Shown: one piece after another, positions 7,881 to 16,598 of the stretch
Layout: every line of letters starts with the position of its first letter
How positions within the stretch are numbered: the first letter of the stretch is position 1
Origin: CAIXSE01 sp040769125
Lineage (GTDB): Bacteria; Actinomycetota; Thermoleophilia; UBA2241
Length of the DNA: 64,000 nucleotides
NCBI GenBank assembly: GCA_040769125.1
Contig: JAXGLO010000001.1
Location: forward strand, 1,054,001 to 1,118,000
Direction: 5' to 3'
Made by a program: the position numbers and the translations under genes
The notes under the pieces: model-generated
Databases searched by the model: none
What the model was told of the DNA's origin: nothing
Seen by the model: only the letters and a program-made list of their open reading frames with translations

Positions 7881-8291
7881 TCGACCTCCCATCTTGTCGC
7901 AGTGCAGCTTCGGTGTGCGCAGGTTTCTGCCGTGCGCACGGGCGCCCGCAGTTGCCTTCACAGGGCCGTCCTGCCCAGCGCCGGTGGCCGGTGCAGTGGT
8001 AGATGGCGCCGGAGCCAGGATAGGCGCGGAAGGCTCCTGTCGATCATAGCCGATCGCTCCCTGCAAAAGACAGACCGAAAGTATCCTTACAAAGCAGGCG
8101 AACTCGGAGCCCCTCGGGCCATCGCCTCGCTGCAGGGCGCATAACGGTTTTGTCCTTGTCCTGTCGGGAGCGCAGGATGCGCGTCACAGACAAAACGCTC
8201 TCAACAAGTGGTACGCGGACATGGGATTCGACGGCTTTGAAGGAAGAGGAGACAGACTGCTTCGAAGAGTATCTTTCTGCGATGTCCTATC
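7881..8291. other. Intergenic stretch without a supported gene
   Basis: No convincing coding frame is seen. On the minus strand a TATGAT hexamer (complement of 8043-8048) could be the -10 of the OtsB/GH65 operon, which would give a leader of about 160 bases. No clear -35 goes with it. Confidence 0.35.
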
Positions 8292-8381
8292 TGGCGGAGG
8301 GGGTGGGATTCGAACCCACGAGGGGCTCACACCCCTGCCGGTTTTCAAGACCGGTGCAATCAACCGCTCTGCCACCCCTCC
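8292..8381 (-). tRNA. tRNA-Ser(TGA)
   Basis: 90 nt with encoded CCA, acceptor GGAGGGG/CCCCTCC, long variable arm, anticodon TGA in the loop CTTGAAA and T loop TTCGAAT. It decodes UCA and neighbours. Confidence 0.96.
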
Positions 8382-8536
8382 GCGGACGCCCAGTGTAGCA
8401 ACGTGGCTGGCTGCCGCCCAGCGGTGACTGCGCCGGCGACCCGTTCCGGCGGCCGGCGCCCTCGGTCTGCAGGCAAGATCGTCGGGCGCATTCTACGGGG
8501 TCGGCCTGATCGCGTGCACGCGAGTCATCTGGCATA

Positions 8537-8956
8537 ATGGCGCGCATGAATGCGCTCTTCGTTGCCTGCTCGGACGGCCGTGTAGCCTCGCACCTCCAGT
8601 CCTTGCAGGACTCGGAAGGGTTCCCCATGGCCGATCGCCTGCTGGTGCCCGGCGGTCCGCTCGTCCTTGCCCGCGACGGGGGGGAGCGGCGCGTGGCGCT
8701 CGACTGCGTGCGTCGGCAGGTCGAGGCCAATGGCCTGCGCCGCGTCTACCTCGTGTCGCACCAGGACTGCGTCTCCTATGAGCGCGCCTTCGGCGGCCTC
8801 GGGTTCGATCAGCAGGAGCTGCTCGAGCGCGATCTGGGCAGGGTCAAGACGCTGCTCGAGAACACCTTCACCGGCATCGACGTGCGCTGCTTCATCATCC
8901 CCTGGCGCGAGAACGGGCTGGGCCCGGACTTCGGCCCCGCCGAGCCGGTCGAGTAG
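8537..8956 (+). CDS. Short beta-carbonic-anhydrase-like protein
   Basis: The product is 139 aa, or 136 if it starts at the ATG at 8546. It has the two zinc-site signatures of beta-carbonic anhydrases: CSDGR near residue 11 (C-x-D-x-R) and HQDC near residue 75 (H-x-x-C). Known beta-class enzymes are usually about 160-230 aa, so this is a short, divergent member, and enzymatic activity is not certain. It stands alone between tRNA-Ser and the convergent serS. A CATAAT at 8532 could be a -10 element very close to the start. Confidence 0.6.
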   Translation: MARMNALFVACSDGRVASHLQSLQDSEGFPMADRLLVPGGPLVLARDGGERRVALDCVRRQVEANGLRRVYLVSHQDCVSYERAFGGLGFDQQELLERDLGRVKTLLENTFTGIDVRCFIIPWRENGLGPDFGPAEPVE

Positions 8957-9012
8957 TCGCCGCGATCGACTGAAGGCGGCAGAACCTCCTGGCCGCACGG
9001 TCGTTGCTGCGG

Positions 9013-10275
9013 TCAGGCGCCGATCACGTTCCGCCCGAAGTACGGCAGCAGCGCCTCCGGCACGACGATGCTGCCGTCGGCCTGCTGACCGTTCTCCATG
9101 ATGGCGATGAGAGTGCGGCCGAGTGCGACGCCCGTGCCGTTCAGGGTGTGCACGAAGCGCGGACCGTTGTCAGTGCGATAGCGGCATTCGAGGCGCCGCG
9201 CCTGGTAGTCGGTGCAGTTGGAGCAGCTGGTGACCTCGCGGTACCGCTGCTGCCCCGGCAGCCACGCCTCGCAGTCGAACTTCTGGGCAGCAGAGCCGCC
9301 GAGGTCGCCGGCGGCGATGCTGACGACGCGGTAGGGGATGCCGAGGCCTTGCAGGATCTCCTCCTCGACGGACAGGATCACGAGGTGCTCGGACGCCGAC
9401 TGCTCGGGCAGGCAGAACGAGAACATCTCGATCTTGTCGAACTGGTGGACCCGCAGGATGCCACGGGTGTCGCGGCCCGCGGCGCCGGCTTCGCGGCGGA
9501 AGCAGCTCGAGAAGCCGGCGTAGCGTAGCGGCAGCGACTCGGCCTCGAGGAACTCACGCATGTGCATCGCCGCCAGCGAAACCTCGCTGGTGCCGACGAG
9601 GCAGTCGCCGTCGACCGTCTCGTAGACCTGGGCGCGGTCTGTGGGGAAGAAGCCCGTCCCGTACATCGCTTCTTCGCGCACGAGCACCGGCGGCACGACC
9701 GGACGGAATCCATGAACGGTGATGACGTCGAAGGCGTAGCGCATGAGCGCGAGCTGCAGGAGGACGAGGTCGCCCTTGAGGTAGCAGAAGCGGGAGCCGC
9801 TGACCTTGGCGGCGCGCTCCATGTCGATAAGGTCGAGGGCAAGGCCCAGGTCGAGATGGTCGCGCGGCTCGAACGAGAAGCTGGTGGGCTTGCCGACGGT
9901 CCGCAGTACGACGGAGTCGTCTTCGCCGCCGTCAGGTACGTCGGGCAGGGGAAGGTTGGGGATCTCGAGGAGCATGGTGCGCAGGCGCTCCTCGGTCTCC
10001 CTCAGGGTCGCCTCGCGCTCACGGATGGTGTCGCCGAGGGCGCGCATGGCGGCGATCGCCTCGTCGGCGTCGCCGCCCGCCTTCTTGACGACGGCGATGT
10101 CGTCGCTGGCGCGCTTGCGCTCCGCCCGCATCGCCTCGACGTCGGTGAGGAGCCGGCGGCGCTCCTCCTCCAGCGCGAGGAACTCGTCCAGCGACGACGT
10201 GGCCGTGGCGCCCCGCCGTCGCAGCGCCCGGCGGACCTCTTCAGGATGGGTGCGCATCATCTTCACGTCGAGCAT
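9013..10275 (-). CDS. serS: Seryl-tRNA synthetase
   Basis: The product is 420 aa, a normal length. It charges tRNA-Ser with serine in the cytoplasm. The start at 10275 has a GAGGAG ribosome binding site, while the longest frame adds 29 non-conserved residues. Residues 1-110 form the coiled-coil tRNA-binding arm (charged heptads). The class II core has motif 2 around FSSCFRREAGAAGRDTRG and motif 3 around ALGRTLIAIMENGQ. Three serine tRNA-related loci are therefore in the same 7 kb. It is convergent with the carbonic-anhydrase-like gene and divergent from the L,D-transpeptidase. Confidence 0.97.
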   Translation of the reverse strand: MLDVKMMRTHPEEVRRALRRRGATATSSLDEFLALEEERRRLLTDVEAMRAERKRASDDIAVVKKAGGDADEAIAAMRALGDTIREREATLRETEERLRTMLLEIPNLPLPDVPDGGEDDSVVLRTVGKPTSFSFEPRDHLDLGLALDLIDMERAAKVSGSRFCYLKGDLVLLQLALMRYAFDVITVHGFRPVVPPVLVREEAMYGTGFFPTDRAQVYETVDGDCLVGTSEVSLAAMHMREFLEAESLPLRYAGFSSCFRREAGAAGRDTRGILRVHQFDKIEMFSFCLPEQSASEHLVILSVEEEILQGLGIPYRVVSIAAGDLGGSAAQKFDCEAWLPGQQRYREVTSCSNCTDYQARRLECRYRTDNGPRFVHTLNGTGVALGRTLIAIMENGQQADGSIVVPEALLPYFGRNVIGA

Positions 10276-10429
10276 GGAGGCTCCTCGCAGTCGTGGTGGC
10301 TGTGGGCACATGGTACCGTACGTCTGTCCTCGGGGGAGCCCCGGCGCTGCCTCGACGGGCACGCCGTGGCCGTGCTAGGCTCGTCATCAGCGTCTGTCAC
10401 CAGCAATCACGCCTACAAGGAGCCAAGCC

Positions 10430-11776
10430 ATGCGCCAAGCCGGTCATCAATCCCGACTCGTCGCCCTGCTTGCCGTGGGCCTCGTGAGCGTAGTCGGCGC
10501 CATGGCGCTGCCGGCGTTCGTCGGCGCCGCCTCATCGCCGTCGGGGCCGAGTGGTTCGCCCTCGCCGGCCGTCGCCGCCGGTTCGCCCTCGCCGGCCGTC
10601 GCCGCCGGTTCGCCCTCGCCGCTAGCCAGCGAGTCTCCTTCGCCGACGTCCTCGCCGACGCCCTCGCCGACGCCCTCGCCGACGCCGACCACCGTGACGT
10701 GCGAGCTTTCGGCGAAGTCAGTGATCTACGGCAAGCCGGTGGTGGTGTCGGGCGTCGTTGCTCCGGCGCTCGCCGGCCAGGAGGTCGTCATCAGCGCGAA
10801 CGGCGTCGACGTCAAGACGGCGATCACCGACGACACGGGCGCCTACAGCGCCAAGTTCACCGCCGCGCGGAGCTGTAAGGTCGTGGCCCGTCTCGCAGTC
10901 GACGGTACGGCGAGCCCGGCCATCAGGCTCCTGGTGCGCCCCGCCGTGTCCATCTCGCGTGCCACGGCCTACCCGTATCTCTCCACCCGCTACGTGGTGC
11001 GCGTCACCCCGGCGTTCTACACCGGTTTGATCAAAGCGACGGTGACGCACCGTGGCGTGAGGATGTACAGGAAGAGCGTGCGCGTCAGATCTGGCAAGGC
11101 GGTCTTCAGGATCCCGCTCCGCGGCATCGGCCGCTTTACGGTGACGTTCTCGCTACCCACCTCGAACGGGCTCGCCACGCGGCGCGTGGGGACGGTCGTC
11201 AGGACCACGTACCGGACCGTAAGGGTGGGCACCAATAGTCCGTATGCGCGCGGCCTGCTCACGGCCCTGCGACGTCTGGCGATTCGCGTGCCGTACGTGG
11301 GCTCCACGTTCAATCGCAACTGCGCCGACTCTCTCATGGCGTTCCAGAAGGAGTACGGCCTTCCGCGCACGTACGTGGCCGACCGCGACGACTGGCTCAA
11401 GCTCGATACGGCGCGCCGCCGGAAGCCGCGCCACAAGAAACCGGCGATCCACATCGAGGTTAACAAGACGCGGCAGACTCTGATGGTGGTCAAGAACGGC
11501 GTGGTGCACGGCCTGATCTGCGTCTCCACCGGCGCCACGGGGAACACGCCGGAGGGCGCCTTCCGCATCCAGCGCAAGACGGCTGTTACGAGCCCGCTGT
11601 CGGGCAGCGGCGCCCTCACCTGGGTGATGGGCTTCCAGGGCAACTTCGCCATCCACGGCTGGCCTTCGGTGCCGCCGTATCCGGCGAGTCATGGTTGCGT
11701 CCGCGAGCCCGTGTGGGTCGCCTACTGGGTGTATTCACAGTCGTTCGTGGGGGAGCGCGTCTACATCTATCGCTGA
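10430..11776 (+). CDS. Secreted L,D-transpeptidase (YkuD) with peptidoglycan-binding-like region
   Basis: The product is 448 aa with ribosome binding site AAGGAG. Residues 1-35 form a signal peptide (VALLAVGLVSVVGAMALPAF). Residues about 36-85 are a Pro/Ser-rich spacer of SPSPAVAAG and SPTP repeats that should cross the wall. Then come an Ig-like beta domain (about 86-270), a PG_binding_1-like helical segment (about 275-320) and the YkuD domain (about 335-448) with IHGW and the catalytic SHGCVREP. It should make 3-3 cross-links in peptidoglycan or attach proteins to it. Confidence 0.92.
   Translation: MRQAGHQSRLVALLAVGLVSVVGAMALPAFVGAASSPSGPSGSPSPAVAAGSPSPAVAAGSPSPLASESPSPTSSPTPSPTPSPTPTTVTCELSAKSVIYGKPVVVSGVVAPALAGQEVVISANGVDVKTAITDDTGAYSAKFTAARSCKVVARLAVDGTASPAIRLLVRPAVSISRATAYPYLSTRYVVRVTPAFYTGLIKATVTHRGVRMYRKSVRVRSGKAVFRIPLRGIGRFTVTFSLPTSNGLATRRVGTVVRTTYRTVRVGTNSPYARGLLTALRRLAIRVPYVGSTFNRNCADSLMAFQKEYGLPRTYVADRDDWLKLDTARRRKPRHKKPAIHIEVNKTRQTLMVVKNGVVHGLICVSTGATGNTPEGAFRIQRKTAVTSPLSGSGALTWVMGFQGNFAIHGWPSVPPYPASHGCVREPVWVAYWVYSQSFVGERVYIYR
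10550..10690 (+). repeat. Tandem repeats encoding the Pro/Ser spacer of the L,D-transpeptidase
   Basis: Two full copies and a partial copy of a 27-bp unit (SPSPAVAAG) are followed by 12-bp units based on tcgccgacgccc (SPTP). Copy number probably varies between strains. Confidence 0.75.
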
Positions 11777-11942
11777 GACCGCTGGGCCGGATTTACGCTG
11801 AGCCGGATCTACCGCTGAACCGCAGCTGCGGTCACGCTTCTGCGAGGGACAACCTCTTCTCGAGGCCGCGAAAAACAACGTGTTCTCGAGGCCGATGGCC
11901 CTTCCCTTGGCCCGGGCGACGAGCTGGTGCGAGGCCTCGCGA

Positions 11943-12785
11943 CTATGCCGGGAAGGAGCCCAGCACCTTGACCCACGGCAGCTTGCAGGCGAGGCACTTG
12001 AGCGCTTGGGCGATCGCGCAGTCGTCGCGCCGGCCCTCCATGTCGATGAAGAAGATGTAGTCGCCGAGCCCCTGCTTGGACGGGCGCGACTCGATCTTCG
12101 TGAGGTTGATGTAGCGGTGCGCGAACTCCGAGAGGATCAGCAGCAGGCTGCCCGGCTGATCGGTGTCGATGCCGCAGACGATGCTCGTCTTGTACGGTTG
12201 CTCGAGGTCCTGTGGCGCCGGCGTACGTGCAAGGTAGACGAAGCGCGTGCGGTTCTCCTGGGAGTCCTGGATGCCATCGCGGATCACCGTGCATTCGTAC
12301 AGCTCGGCGGAGAGCCGCGTGCCGATGGCGGCCCAGGGGCGGTCGACGCGGCTCACCCGGCGCACCGCCTCCGCCGTGGAGTCGGTTGCCTCGTGCTCGA
12401 CGCCGGCGAGGTGCTCACGGATGAAATGGCGGCACTGCCCGTAGGCGATGGGGATGCTCACCACCTTGGTGATCTCGTCGAGATGCAGCGGTTGGCGCGC
12501 GATGAGCTGATGGTGGATCGGATGCTCGACCTCGCGCACGATCTCAAGGTCGTCGAAGCCGGAGGCGAGAAGGTCGAGCGTGATGGTGACCGAGCCCTCC
12601 AGGGAGTTCTCAATGGGGACGACTCCGCAGGCGGCCTCACCGTCGGCCACGGCCTGCATGACGTCCTCGATCGATGGATAGGGGAACGGGGCCATCTCGC
12701 CGTCGGGCATGTTGGCGAGCAGGGCCTCCTCGGTGAACGTGCCCTCGGGGCCCAGGAAGGCGACCCTCTCGGTGCCGTTAGTCAC
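11943..12785 (-). CDS. pheA: Prephenate dehydratase
   Basis: The product is 280 aa from a GTG with GAGGAG upstream. It converts prephenate to phenylpyruvate in phenylalanine synthesis. The PDT domain (1-185) shows FLGPEGTFTEEA, VPIENSLEGSV and the catalytic-site TRF in ENRTRFVYL. The ACT domain (about 197-275) has the ESRPSKQGLGDYIFF segment, known to bind phenylalanine for feedback control. It is a single-function enzyme without a chorismate mutase domain. Confidence 0.96.
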   Translation of the reverse strand: MTNGTERVAFLGPEGTFTEEALLANMPDGEMAPFPYPSIEDVMQAVADGEAACGVVPIENSLEGSVTITLDLLASGFDDLEIVREVEHPIHHQLIARQPLHLDEITKVVSIPIAYGQCRHFIREHLAGVEHEATDSTAEAVRRVSRVDRPWAAIGTRLSAELYECTVIRDGIQDSQENRTRFVYLARTPAPQDLEQPYKTSIVCGIDTDQPGSLLLILSEFAHRYINLTKIESRPSKQGLGDYIFFIDMEGRRDDCAIAQALKCLACKLPWVKVLGSFPA

Positions 12786-12864
12786 TGGCGTCTCCTCACA
12801 CCGTCGGCTGCTGGTGGGAGTAGGTTATCAGACGCGCCGTGAGGCCCATCGGCGGTCGCGAGGG

Positions 12865-13611
12865 TCAGGCGTTTCGCTCCCCCGTGCCCAGCTCGGAGTC
12901 GTCACGTACGCCGCTCGGCGGCGTCTCCGCCGCCGAGCCGGGCGCGGCGAGGTCGGCGAGCGCCTCGAAGGCCTGAGCGGCGGCCGTAGTGGCGGCGGCC
13001 GTCGTGGTGGCGGCTGCGGTGGCGGCGGCCGTCGTGGTGGCGGGCGGGCGGGCGCCGCTCGAAGGCGCGGCGCTGGACGTCGGCGAAGACTGGGCCTGCT
13101 GCTGGCGCTCCGTGCCCCTGCTCAGCGGCTTGGGCACGGCGGTCAGGACCGCCTGCCTTTCCTCGGGCGCGAGCTCGCGATCGGCGACGCCCTCGTGCAC
13201 GTGCTTGACGTAGAAACGCGAGAAGTCGCGCGCGGCGATGGTGCTCACGACGATTCCGGAGCGGTAGTTGTCGAGAAGCGCGACGGAGGCGGACTGATGG
13301 CCGCCGAGGTCGCCGAAGGCGTTGTACCGCACGAGCGCGCAGTTGGTGAGCGCGCAGTTGAGCTGGCGGTTGTAGGACTCGAGCTCGGAGGTGAGGGTCG
13401 CGACCGCCTCACGCAGATTGCGCACCTGGTCGTCGAGCTGGCTGACGAGCGCGACGACGTCCCTTTCCTCCTCGTGGCCCATCACCACGGTCTGGTCGCG
13501 CCGGACGCGGCGGATGTTGCGCCAGAGGAGGATCAGCGGAATGAAGAGAAGGAGGGTGAGCGCGAGCGCTGCCAGCGCCACGTACGGGGCGATGTCGGTC
13601 ACGGTCTGCAT
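12865..13611 (-). CDS. DUF4446 membrane-anchored protein
   Basis: The product is 248 aa. Residues 8-31 form an N-terminal transmembrane helix, followed by a coiled-coil stretch (about 45-85). The conserved DUF4446 core has VRYNAFGDLGGHQSASVALLD and a following GIVVSTIAARDFSRFYVK. The last 85 residues are a low-complexity Ala/Thr tail encoded by ggcggcggccgtcgtggt-type repeats. The function of the family is unknown. It lies 10 bp after the next gene upstream, so the two are probably one operon. Confidence 0.75.
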   Translation of the reverse strand: MQTVTDIAPYVALAALALTLLLFIPLILLWRNIRRVRRDQTVVMGHEEERDVVALVSQLDDQVRNLREAVATLTSELESYNRQLNCALTNCALVRYNAFGDLGGHQSASVALLDNYRSGIVVSTIAARDFSRFYVKHVHEGVADRELAPEERQAVLTAVPKPLSRGTERQQQAQSSPTSSAAPSSGARPPATTTAAATAAATTTAAATTAAAQAFEALADLAAPGSAAETPPSGVRDDSELGTGERNA

Positions 13612-13620
13612 GCTCGCCTA

Positions 13621-14706
13621 CTAAAGTTGCAGGGCGATCTTGTAGGTGGCCGTGTTGTTGGACGTGACCTTCTCGCCGGGCACGGGGCCTGCGGTGACCT
13701 TGAGTGTAGCGACCGTGCCCAGAGCCTCGGCGGGCACGACGAAGCCCTGGAGCGTGACTTCGCCCGTCTTCCCGGCGGCGATGGATCCGATGGTGGCCTT
13801 CTGCTTGTTGGTGGACCTGTCAGCGAAGGTGAGCACCGCCGTGACGGCGACGTTCTCCTCCGGGGAGTCGCCCTGGTTCTGGACACGGGTCACGAAGCTG
13901 AGGTCGGCGGAGGCGGGCACATCGATGGTCCGTGAGGCGCTGAGGAGCGTGCCGCCCGGCTGGGCCTTGACCGACATGAGGCCGACGCCGTGAACGCCGG
14001 TAAGCTTGGTGGAGCTGCTCATGCTGGTGAGCATCGCCGCGAGCCGGCCGCGGTCGAAGGTCTTTGCGGTGAGGAAGTAGGTGGATGTGGGCACGGTGAC
14101 GTCGCTCACGCCGTCATCGGTCATCGTGTTGCGCGCCTGCACGTAGATGCGGCTCGTGTAGTAGGCATCCGGACCGGAGAAGTAGCCGGCGAGAGCCGCG
14201 AGGCGCTGGGCGCTGACCTTCTTATTGGAGAGGATCGGCAGCATGGTCGACTCGAAGAGCCGGAAGCCCTCGGCGCGCACTCTCATGCCCTCGACGAAGC
14301 AGGCCTGCTCGCCGCTCAGGGGCTCGGGGGCCGCGAGGCGGCCGGCGCGCACGGCGATCTCGGCCTGGCCGGCCTTGAGCTCGCCGAGCTTGGCGGCCAG
14401 CTCTTTGCGGTTCAGCTTGGTTGGGTTGGCGACGATCCGATCGAGCTGCTTGCCCAGGGCCGCAGAGTCGTTGATGGCGGCGGACACGCCCGAGAAGTAG
14501 GTGCGGTAGGAGTCGACCTTGCGTGAGTGCTGGCAGCTCCGCGCCCACCAGGCGAGGCTGAAAACGACCACGAAGAGGATGGCCGCGAAGGCCGCGACGC
14601 GCTGGAAGCGGACGTTCTGGCGCGACGGACGGCGACGAGCAGGGCGCCTGGGGGTGCGGTCGCGGGCGGGCGCCCGATCTGCCGCGTCGTCGCCGAAGAT
14701 ATCCAC
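13621..14706 (-). CDS. Membrane-anchored extracytoplasmic protein, function unknown
   Basis: The product is 361 aa from the GTG at 14706, preceded by a G-rich ribosome binding site; longer frames run into tRNA-Leu. Residues about 1-28 are basic and cytoplasmic, followed by a transmembrane helix (VAAFAAILFVVVFSLAWWAR). The outer part has a helical region (about 55-170) and a C-terminal beta domain (about 255-360) that resembles CARDB/DUF11-like adhesion or spacing domains (NQGDSPEENVAVTA, TSNNTATYKI). It is probably co-transcribed with the DUF4446 gene. I do not recognise a family for the whole protein. Confidence 0.6.
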   Translation of the reverse strand: MDIFGDDAADRAPARDRTPRRPARRRPSRQNVRFQRVAAFAAILFVVVFSLAWWARSCQHSRKVDSYRTYFSGVSAAINDSAALGKQLDRIVANPTKLNRKELAAKLGELKAGQAEIAVRAGRLAAPEPLSGEQACFVEGMRVRAEGFRLFESTMLPILSNKKVSAQRLAALAGYFSGPDAYYTSRIYVQARNTMTDDGVSDVTVPTSTYFLTAKTFDRGRLAAMLTSMSSSTKLTGVHGVGLMSVKAQPGGTLLSASRTIDVPASADLSFVTRVQNQGDSPEENVAVTAVLTFADRSTNKQKATIGSIAAGKTGEVTLQGFVVPAEALGTVATLKVTAGPVPGEKVTSNNTATYKIALQL

Positions 14707-14734
14707 TCCTCGGTCCCCCCGTCCGTAGGTCTGG

Positions 14735-14821
14735 TGGTGGGCGAGGCGGGACTTGAACCCGCACGCACGTAAGTGCACTAGACCCTGAACCTAGCGCGTC
14801 TGCCAATTCCGCCACTCGCCC
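14735..14821 (-). tRNA. tRNA-Leu(CAG)
   Basis: 87 nt with encoded CCA, acceptor GGGCGAG/CTCGCCC, long variable arm and anticodon CAG in the loop TTCAGGG. It decodes CUG, the main Leu codon of this genome. Confidence 0.95.
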
Positions 14822-14891
14822 AGCGGTTCGTATAAGTTTGGGATTGTAGCATACGAATATCGACACAAACGAAGGACGTCGCATCACCTCC

Positions 14892-16598
14892 ATGGCCGGT
14901 CCGCCGCACAGCACGACACCTCTCTACGCAGGATGGCGCGAGCGTTATCAGCTCGTGGGCAGGCTCGGCAGCGGCGGCTTCGCCGAGGTCTACGAAGCGC
15001 ACGACCTCCAGCTCGACGAACGCGTCGCCCTGAAGATCATCTGCAACCGCCGCAGCATGCCTCGCCGGGTTGCGCGTGAGGTCGAGGCCGCCGCCGCCCT
15101 CTCGCACCCCGGCATCGTCGCGCTGTACGACTGGTTCGGCGACGGCCAGCGCAGCATCCTCGTCTGGGAGCTCGTCAAGGGATCGCCGCTCACCGACCTC
15201 GTGGGGGAGCTCGGCGCGGGCGATGTCGCGGCGATCGGGAGCGAGCTGCTGCGTGCCCTCGCGTACGCCCATCAGCAGGGGGTTGTGCACCGCGACATCA
15301 AGCCCCAGAACGTCATGCTGAACGCCGACGGTCGCGTCAAGGTCATGGACTTCGGCATCGCCCGGCTGATCGACGCCGACACCCTGACCCAGGACGGCGA
15401 CGTCATCGGCACGGTCGCCTACATGTCGCCGGAGCAGGCGGCCGGCCGTCGCGTAGGTCCGCCAAGCGACGTGTACTCCGCCGGCATCGTGCTGTTCGAG
15501 CTGCTGGCCGGCGTCAACCCGCTGCGCGGGCAGACGCCGGCGGAGACGATGGCCAATGTGGCCGCCGGCCGTCTGCCGCCGCTGGCGGAGGTGCGGCCGG
15601 GCCTGCCCTCCGAACTCTGCGAGCTCGTCGACGACGCCTGCTCGCCGCGCCCTGCAGAGCGGCCGCCGGCCGCCGAGCTCGGCGCGGCCTTCGAGGATCT
15701 CGTGCGCAGCGGACGTCTGCGCGGCCTGCGCCTGCGCCGCGCCGCGCGGCTCGTGCGCCCGTTGGCGCGGCTGAGCGGCGTGGCCGAGCGGGCCGGCGGT
15801 GCCGCCCTGGCGGCGGTCACCGCCGCGGGCGTGACCTCGGCGCTGCCCGCCTATCCTCAGAGCTGGATGCTGCCCCTCGCGGCGATCAGCGCCGCCGTCT
15901 GGGCCGTGACGCCGGTGACCGGTCTCGCATGGCTGCTCGGCGTGCTCGCCTTCCCGATGTTCAACGTCTCCTTCAGCGCCGGCGCGGCCTACCTCGTCTT
16001 CGCCGTCGGCGTGTTCCTGCTGGCTCGCGGCCGGCCGGTGGTGGCCGTCTGGCCGACCTTGGCCGTGGCGCTCATGCCGCTGCACCTGGCGCTTCTGGCG
16101 CCGGCGGCCGCCAGCGTGCTGCTCGGTCGCCTCCGGGGCGTCGTCGCGGCCGCGTGGGCGGCCGTCGGCACGCTGCTGTATCTGGTGCTCTCCGGGGCGC
16201 CCGCGGGTCCGTTCACGTTCTTCCAGGCGCCGTCTGCGGCCGGTGCCGAGGCCGCGGCCGCAGGCAACCCGGTGAGCCTCGTGCTGGGTCTCGCGGGGCA
16301 CGTCGTCGCGCCCACGTGCATGGTGCAGATGGGCCTCTGGGCGGTTCTGGCCGTAGCCGTTGATCTTGCCTTCATGCTCAGCGGCCTCGTCTCGCGTCTC
16401 CTGGTGTGGTTTCTGAGCTTCGCGGCGGTGTTTTGCGTGTACCGGCTGGTGCCGGTTGTCGCCTGGGGTTATCCGGTGACGCCGACGCCTGTCATCCTGA
16501 GTGTGGTGCTCGCCGCCGCCGTGATACTCTTGCCGCTGGTTCTGACTGCTGGAAAGGTGCGTGAGGAGCGCCGTGATGGGGATCTTCAGGAAAGCTGA
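14892..16598 (+). CDS. Serine/threonine protein kinase with multi-pass C-terminal membrane domain
   Basis: The product is 568 aa. The Hanks-type kinase domain (about 15-275) has the GSGGFAEVYEA loop, VALKI lysine, HRDIKPQN catalytic loop, DFGIARL and the MSPEQA segment. Residues about 295-560 contain about seven or more hydrophobic helices and no PASTA repeats. It takes the place of PknA at the head of the fha-pstP-rodA-pbpA-pknB cluster. Its stop overlaps fhaA by 23 bp, so they are co-translated. Its likely role is phosphorylation of cell-wall and division proteins. The ribosome binding site is not clear, so the start is less certain. Confidence 0.88.
   Translation: MAGPPHSTTPLYAGWRERYQLVGRLGSGGFAEVYEAHDLQLDERVALKIICNRRSMPRRVAREVEAAAALSHPGIVALYDWFGDGQRSILVWELVKGSPLTDLVGELGAGDVAAIGSELLRALAYAHQQGVVHRDIKPQNVMLNADGRVKVMDFGIARLIDADTLTQDGDVIGTVAYMSPEQAAGRRVGPPSDVYSAGIVLFELLAGVNPLRGQTPAETMANVAAGRLPPLAEVRPGLPSELCELVDDACSPRPAERPPAAELGAAFEDLVRSGRLRGLRLRRAARLVRPLARLSGVAERAGGAALAAVTAAGVTSALPAYPQSWMLPLAAISAAVWAVTPVTGLAWLLGVLAFPMFNVSFSAGAAYLVFAVGVFLLARGRPVVAVWPTLAVALMPLHLALLAPAAASVLLGRLRGVVAAAWAAVGTLLYLVLSGAPAGPFTFFQAPSAAGAEAAAAGNPVSLVLGLAGHVVAPTCMVQMGLWAVLAVAVDLAFMLSGLVSRLLVWFLSFAAVFCVYRLVPVVAWGYPVTPTPVILSVVLAAAVILLPLVLTAGKVREERRDGDLQES

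Noticed and set aside
8384..8730. Frames crossing tRNA-Ser(TGA) that read VGFEPTRGS or similar
   Set aside because: These are typical false proteins from tRNA genes; the same kind occurs at 53674-53916 and 14527-14772.
12980..13080. CRISPR-like array
   Set aside because: The repeated ggcggcggccgtcgtggt blocks are contiguous coding repeats for an Ala/Thr tail, with no unique spacers. No CRISPR array is seen anywhere in the window.
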